From Methylobacterium sp. 17Sr1-1 (GTDB lineage: Bacteria > Pseudomonadota > Alphaproteobacteria > Rhizobiales > Beijerinckiaceae), in NCBI RefSeq assembly GCF_003173775.1, contig NZ_CP029552.1:6159001-6223000 (forward strand): a stretch of DNA of 64,000 nucleotides, read 5' to 3'. This document shows positions 59,424 to 64,000 of the stretch, in pieces. The notes below the pieces were generated by a model. That model had not been told where the DNA came from, searched no databases, and saw only the letters and a program-made list of their open reading frames with translations. How positions within the stretch are numbered: position 1 is the stretch's first letter; each line of letters opens with the position of its first letter. Both the position numbers and the translations under genes were made by a program.

Positions 59424-62400
59424 CGTCGCCATCCGCCTCGGCATCGAGGGCGGGCCCGAGGTCAAGCGCGTCCTCACCGAGACGGGTCAGGACGGCCAGG
59501 CCGCGTTCCAGAAGATCGCCGCCGCGAGCGATGCGGCTGGCGCCGCCGTCGACCGGCAGACCGCCAAGTTCCAGCGGCTGGCGGCGGCCGCCCGCGAGGC
59601 GGAGACGCAGGCGCGGGCGCAGGCCAACATCAACGCCGTGCTAGGTGTCGGCCAGAGTTCGAGCGGGGCGGCGCGCGATTCGGCCACCGTGTTCGAGCTG
59701 CAGGCGCGTGCGGCCGAGGAAGCCGCGCGCCGGGCCGAGGTGCTGTCGCGAGAGGTCGCGGCGCTGCAGAGCCGCTTCGATCCGATGGCGGCGGCCGGCG
59801 CCCGCTACTCGGCCGCGCTGGCGGACATCGCCCGGGCGGAGGAGATCGGCGCCCTCTCGGCCAGCAAGGCCGCGGCGGCGCGCCTCGCCGCGGTGCGCTC
59901 GTTCGAGGATAGCACCCAGCGCCTGGAGCGTGCCGGCCTTGCCCAGAAGGCCAGCGCGCAAGCGGCGGTCAACGGGCAGTTGATCGTGCCGAACCGGGGC
60001 GCGGACGTCGCTGCCTACGGCGACGAGCTCGACCGGCTGCGGGCCAAGTACAGCCCGCTGTTCGCCGCCCAGCGCGAGTACCTTGGGCAGCTTGCCGAGA
60101 TCCGGCAGGCGGTGCGCACTGGGGCGCTGACCCAGGCCGAGGGCGCTAAGGCGGTGCAGAGCACCAAGGATGCCTTCGCCCGGCAGGTGACCGACCTGCG
60201 CGCCAAGGGAGACGGCCGGCTCACCAGCTACCAGGCGCAAGGCCTGTTCTACCAGGGCACCGACATCGTCGCCTCGGCGGCGAGCGGCATGTCCCCGCTC
60301 ACCATCCTACTGCAACAGGGCGGCCAGATCGCGCCCGTGTTCGCCGGCCCTGGCTCGGCCAGCATCAAGGGCGCGCTCGGGCAGGCGAGCGAGGCGGTGA
60401 CGGGGTTCGTCTCCCGCATCGGCTTCGTGGGTGGCGCCCTTGGCGCGGTGACCACCGCCGCGGTCGCCGGCACGGCCGCCGTGCTCTCCTACCAGAACTC
60501 GATGCGGGAGACGGAGCGCGCCCTGGCCGGCGCCGGCCGCGCGTCGGGAGCGAACGCGACGCTGATCAATGCGGCAGCCCAGGCCGCGGCGGCGTCGGGC
60601 GAGGTCTCGGTCCGGCAGGCGCGGCAGTTCTCGGCCGAGTATGCCAGCACGGGGCGCGTTGGCATCGAGATGTACGCCAACCTCGCCCGCACCGTGCGGG
60701 ACTACGCGGCCAGCACCAACCAGGACGCGGCCGACGCCAACAGCGACCTCGCCAAGGCCTTCGGCAACCCGGACCTCGTCCGCGGGCTCGATTCCCTGAA
60801 CGAGAAGCTGGGCTTTCTCGACGATCGCACCCGTCAGACGGTCAAGCGTCTGGACGAGCAAGGCGATCGGCTGGCGGCCCAGCGCGTCGGGTTCGACGCC
60901 TATGCCGCGGCCCTGACCAAGGCCAGCGAGCTGACCGGCACCTTCGGCGACAAGACCTCGGCGTTCGGCCGCGTGTTCGGCAACGTCTGGGACATGGTCG
61001 GCGAGAAGCTCGACAAGGTGGTCACCGGCGGCAACCTGGACGAGCGGATCAAGGATCTCGAGGCGCAGCTCGAGCAGACCGAGAGCATGCGCGGTCGGCT
61101 CTTCGGCCTGTTCGACTACCGGGTGGACGCGCCGGCCAACGACCTGCGGGCGCAGATCGCGCGCCTGCGCGGGATACAGAGCGGACAGACGGAGCAGTCG
61201 AACAGGGCTCAGACCGCCCAGCGATCCCGCGAGATCGGCGACATCGTCCGGTCGCTCGACCCCGAGGGCGCGCAACTCGAGAAGCTCCAGGGGCAGGCGG
61301 AACGGCTGCGGCGCTCACTCTCCGAGCCGGTGCGCTTCGGGCTCGACGGCGGTCAGCTGGGACAGACGATCTCCCAGTTCGAGCGCCTGCAGAACCTCAC
61401 CCGGAACATGCGCGAGGACATGGAGCGGTTCGGCTCCGTCGCCGCGGCCGATGCGTCCCGGGCCGCGCAGAACGCCAACGCGAATGTCGGGCTCAACTCG
61501 GTCGACAAGGCCATCGTGGAGCGCAACCAGCGCCTTGATGCGGAGCTGCGAGCCAAGAACCTCACCGATCTTCCGACCCGGGACGAGGTCAACCGCCAGT
61601 ATGCCGAGCGCGCCCGGGCCCCGGGCCTGGACGTTCCCGAACTCGCCTCGTTGCAGGCGGAGCGGGAGGCGCGACTGCGATCGATCACCGAGCGCGAGAC
61701 GCTGATCGCGACGGCCAAGACCGAGACGGACACGATCCGGAAGAACGCCGAGGAGGCGGCCAAGCGCACCTCGGCGTCGAGCGATTTCATCTCGGCGATG
61801 ATCAACGTCGAGAGCCGCGGCAATCCGAACGCCCGCAACCCCAACTCGTCAGCGACCGGCCTGGGGCAGTTCATCGACAAGACGTGGTTGCGGCTCTTCC
61901 CGCAGGTTTTCCCGGATCGCGCCGCCGGCATGACGCCCGGGCAGATGCTGTCCCGCCGGACCGACCGGGAGGACAGCATCGCCATGATCCAGGCGCTCGC
62001 GGCTGAAAACCGCCGGGCCCTTGAGCGCGCGGACCTGCCCACCAACAACCGGAACCAGTACCTCGCGTGGTTCCTCGGATCGCCCACGGCGGTCAGGGCG
62101 CTCCGGGCCGATCCCGACGCCCCCATCTCCTCGGTGGCATCGGCCGACGCGATCGCGGCCAACCGCAAGGTGCTCGAGGGCCGCAGCGTCGGGCAGGTGC
62201 TCAACTGGGCCGACCGGACCATCAACCAGAACGCGCCCGGCATCCGTAACACCGAGCGGGACGCCTTCATCCTCCGCTCTCAGGTCACCGCGACCGACCA
62301 GACGACCGAGGCGGAGGCGCGGCGCGCCAAGGTGCAGGAGCTTCTCTCGGATGCGATCTCGCGCGGCACCGAGATCGGCCGGCAGTTCACGACCGCTCAA

Positions 62401-63303
62401 GAGCTGATGGCGGCCAAGAGCGAGAAGCTCACGGACACCGCCCGCAACGAGCGCCAGGCCATCCTCGATGCGGGCGACGCCTATGCCACGGCGCAAGCCA
62501 AGGTGCAGAACAGCCAGATCGGGAAGGATATCCTGTTCGATCGCGCCCAGATTGGCCGAACCCAGTCCGAACAGGCGGTAGCCTCGCGCCTGCGCGGCAC
62601 CGGCCTCGGCATGGATTCCGCCGAAGCCGAGGGTCTGCGCCTCAACGACAACCTGCGGCAGACCAAGGACCTCGCCAGCTCCACCTTCTCGGGGATGCTC
62701 GGGGACCTGCGCCAGGGTGTATCGCTCACCTCTGCGCTCACGAACATGACCGGGCGGTTCGCTGACAAGCTTCTGCAGACGGCATCGGATCGGACGATCT
62801 CGGCCTTCTTCGACGCCTTCACCAAGGGCGGGGCGGCCAACAGCAACGGGTTCATCGGCACGATCGCCTCGGTGATCGGGGGCGGCAAGTTCGACGTCGG
62901 CGGCTACACCGGCCCGGGTGGCCGATACGATGTCGCCGGCTTCGTCCACCGCGGCGAGGTGGTCTACTCGCAGGACGACGTTGCGCGGCATGGCGGCGTG
63001 GCGGCCGTCGAGGCGTTCCGGCGCGGCGGCGGCATGCGCGGCTTCGCCGACGGCGGCATCGTTGGCCGCGGCGCCTTCACCATGCCGAGCCGGGCGATGA
63101 TGGGCCCCGCCAACGATGGACCCATCAGCATCTCGGTCACGAACACGGGCACACCTCAACAGGTCCAGTCCGCCCAGATGAACACCGACAGCCAGGGCCG
63201 CCGCCGCATCGAGATGGTGACCGGCGATGCCTTCGCTGCGGGCGCAGGCACGCCGCAGGGGCGCGAGGCGCTGGCGCAGGGTGGCAAGAGGTGGGTCCGA
63301 TGA
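59413..63303 (+). CDS. Tape measure protein with a lytic transglycosylase-like domain
   Basis: 1296 residues, the longest gene. The first third is coiled coil and has hydrophobic segments near residues 295-365 (ALGAVTTAAVAGTAAVLSYQ). Around residues 790-930 a transglycosylase-like domain appears (FISAMINVESRGNPNARNPNSSATGLGQFIDKTWLRL), with the Glu in VESRG as the likely catalytic residue. The C-terminal ~150 residues include Gly-rich segments (GGGKFDVGGYTGPGGRYD). Sets tail length and helps DNA pass through the cell envelope. Confidence 0.92.
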   Translation: MPTSVAIRLGIEGGPEVKRVLTETGQDGQAAFQKIAAASDAAGAAVDRQTAKFQRLAAAAREAETQARAQANINAVLGVGQSSSGAARDSATVFELQARAAEEAARRAEVLSREVAALQSRFDPMAAAGARYSAALADIARAEEIGALSASKAAAARLAAVRSFEDSTQRLERAGLAQKASAQAAVNGQLIVPNRGADVAAYGDELDRLRAKYSPLFAAQREYLGQLAEIRQAVRTGALTQAEGAKAVQSTKDAFARQVTDLRAKGDGRLTSYQAQGLFYQGTDIVASAASGMSPLTILLQQGGQIAPVFAGPGSASIKGALGQASEAVTGFVSRIGFVGGALGAVTTAAVAGTAAVLSYQNSMRETERALAGAGRASGANATLINAAAQAAAASGEVSVRQARQFSAEYASTGRVGIEMYANLARTVRDYAASTNQDAADANSDLAKAFGNPDLVRGLDSLNEKLGFLDDRTRQTVKRLDEQGDRLAAQRVGFDAYAAALTKASELTGTFGDKTSAFGRVFGNVWDMVGEKLDKVVTGGNLDERIKDLEAQLEQTESMRGRLFGLFDYRVDAPANDLRAQIARLRGIQSGQTEQSNRAQTAQRSREIGDIVRSLDPEGAQLEKLQGQAERLRRSLSEPVRFGLDGGQLGQTISQFERLQNLTRNMREDMERFGSVAAADASRAAQNANANVGLNSVDKAIVERNQRLDAELRAKNLTDLPTRDEVNRQYAERARAPGLDVPELASLQAEREARLRSITERETLIATAKTETDTIRKNAEEAAKRTSASSDFISAMINVESRGNPNARNPNSSATGLGQFIDKTWLRLFPQVFPDRAAGMTPGQMLSRRTDREDSIAMIQALAAENRRALERADLPTNNRNQYLAWFLGSPTAVRALRADPDAPISSVASADAIAANRKVLEGRSVGQVLNWADRTINQNAPGIRNTERDAFILRSQVTATDQTTEAEARRAKVQELLSDAISRGTEIGRQFTTAQELMAAKSEKLTDTARNERQAILDAGDAYATAQAKVQNSQIGKDILFDRAQIGRTQSEQAVASRLRGTGLGMDSAEAEGLRLNDNLRQTKDLASSTFSGMLGDLRQGVSLTSALTNMTGRFADKLLQTASDRTISAFFDAFTKGGAANSNGFIGTIASVIGGGKFDVGGYTGPGGRYDVAGFVHRGEVVYSQDDVARHGGVAAVEAFRRGGGMRGFADGGIVGRGAFTMPSRAMMGPANDGPISISVTNTGTPQQVQSAQMNTDSQGRRRIEMVTGDAFAAGAGTPQGREALAQGGKRWVR

Positions 63304-63725
63304 TCGTCTGGCCTGCCGAGCTTCCTCAGCGCGTCCTCGCCGCCGGCTACAACGAGAGCCTGGGCGACGGCCGCCTCCGGACGCGAATGGAAACCGGGCC
63401 GATGAAGGTGCGCCGCCGGTATTCCTCCGCCCCGCGCCCCGTCGCGGCGTCCTTCCGCGTCTCGCCCGACGGCAAGGCGCGGATCGAACGGTTCTGGAAA
63501 GAGGAGATTGCAGGCGGCAGTTTGCCGTTCTGGCTCCCGGACCAAACGCACGACGGCTTGATCCTGCTGAACGAGCAGGGCGTGCCGCTGTTCGACGAGC
63601 AGGGGCGGCTGCTCGCCAACTCGGCCTGGTGGCTGGTCATGGCGGGCGACGCCGTGCCGAACTTCACCCCGCTCCAGCGCGGCATGGCCTACACGGCCGC
63701 GTTTCAGCTGGTGATCATGCCCTGA
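63300..63725 (+). CDS. Minor tail protein
   Basis: 141 residues from ATG at 63300, which overlaps the tape measure stop. Contains WPAELPQRVLAAGYNESLGDGRLRTRMETGPMKVRRRYSS and FQLVIMP at the end, a pattern of small tail-tip proteins encoded after the tape measure in alphaproteobacterial siphophages. Exact role not known. Confidence 0.65.
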   Translation: MIVWPAELPQRVLAAGYNESLGDGRLRTRMETGPMKVRRRYSSAPRPVAASFRVSPDGKARIERFWKEEIAGGSLPFWLPDQTHDGLILLNEQGVPLFDEQGRLLANSAWWLVMAGDAVPNFTPLQRGMAYTAAFQLVIMP

Positions 63726-64000
63726 TGCCCCGGCTGATCTCCCTCAACGCCCGGAAGGCAGCTCACGCGCAGCAGACGGACCAGATCCCGGTGATGCTGG
63801 CGACGATCCGCCATATCGAGCTGCCCGAGCCGGTCTACCTGTCGAGCGACAACACCGAGCGGATCACCGACGAACCGCTTGTCTACGGCACCCGCCACCA
63901 GGGGCACACCTACCTGTTCGTGCAGATGGGCGCCCTCTGGCCCGACGATCAGCGCGGTTCGGCGCCCAAGAGCACCCTGGTGTTCGAGAACGTGACGCCC
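63725..64000 (+). CDS. DUF1833-like tail protein (partial)
   Basis: The gene is cut by the right edge; 92 codons are visible. It begins LISLNARKAAHAQQTDQIPVMLATIRHIELPEPVYLSSDNTERITDEPLVYGTRHQGHTYLF, as in DUF1833 proteins of tail tips. Overlaps the preceding stop by TGATG. Confidence 0.72.
   Translation, partial: MPRLISLNARKAAHAQQTDQIPVMLATIRHIELPEPVYLSSDNTERITDEPLVYGTRHQGHTYLFVQMGALWPDDQRGSAPKSTLVFENVTP

Overview
The window is GC-rich alphaproteobacterial DNA. The lanthanide-type methanol dehydrogenase cluster (xoxF, xoxG, xoxJ), together with PQQ-associated accessory genes and the general gene style, points to a methylotroph of the Methylobacterium/Methylorubrum type. The genus is an inference; the methylotrophy genes are read directly from the sequence.

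Left half, about 1-31,140: chromosome. In order: the C-terminal part of tamB; an MFS exporter with a divergent LysR regulator; a rutA-amidase pair; an orphan Phd-type antitoxin facing a DUF1902 gene that is interrupted by a 201-bp MITE-like palindrome; a potG-potH-potI type ABC importer with no binding protein beside it; an emrA-emrB efflux pair with a divergent TetR and a near-perfect operator; an epimerase; Lrp with a divergent dpaL-M20 amidohydrolase pair; two small unknown genes beside an AT-rich gap; a SoxYZ-like carrier; folP-folB-folK; and the xox region (SDR, Cys/Trp-motif protein, xoxJ, xoxG, xoxF, metallohydrolase). trmO and an asparaginase complete it. The SoxYZ-like carrier, the zinc metallohydrolase and the CXXCW protein belong to families that accompany PQQ dehydrogenases, so about 20.3-29.3 kb reads as one periplasmic quinoprotein neighbourhood with the folate genes embedded.

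Right half, about 31,147 to beyond 64,000: a lambda-like siphovirus prophage inserted in a tRNA-Thr(UGU) gene. Only the tRNA 3' part remains at this end, so the reconstituted tRNA should lie outside the window at the other end. Gene order follows lambda: int and xis, then a leftward early operon (32-39 kb), an OL-like operator set, two rexAB-positioned genes, an S24-type repressor, an OR-like operator set, a Cro-like gene, a rightward early operon with a replication protein, a NusG-family protein where lambda has Q, a possible cos region, and then terminase, portal, protease, decoration, capsid, joining, tail tube, frameshifted tail chaperone, tape measure and tail tip genes.

The most unusual material is in the prophage. 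It includes (i) a stand-alone NusG N-terminal-domain protein at the late-control position, followed by a ~40-nt structured repeat that recurs 13 kb downstream in the only large gap of the late operon; (ii) a shared GTGCCC-N5-GGGCAC operator code with a predicted leaderless cro; (iii) an AT-rich membrane-protein moron and two unknown genes downstream of the repressor; (iv) a canonical A-AAA-AAC frameshift; (v) consecutive exported and collagen-like genes in the tail module; and (vi) a terminase Walker-B look-alike at the start of an FI-position gene. No lysis genes are visible; they would lie to the right.
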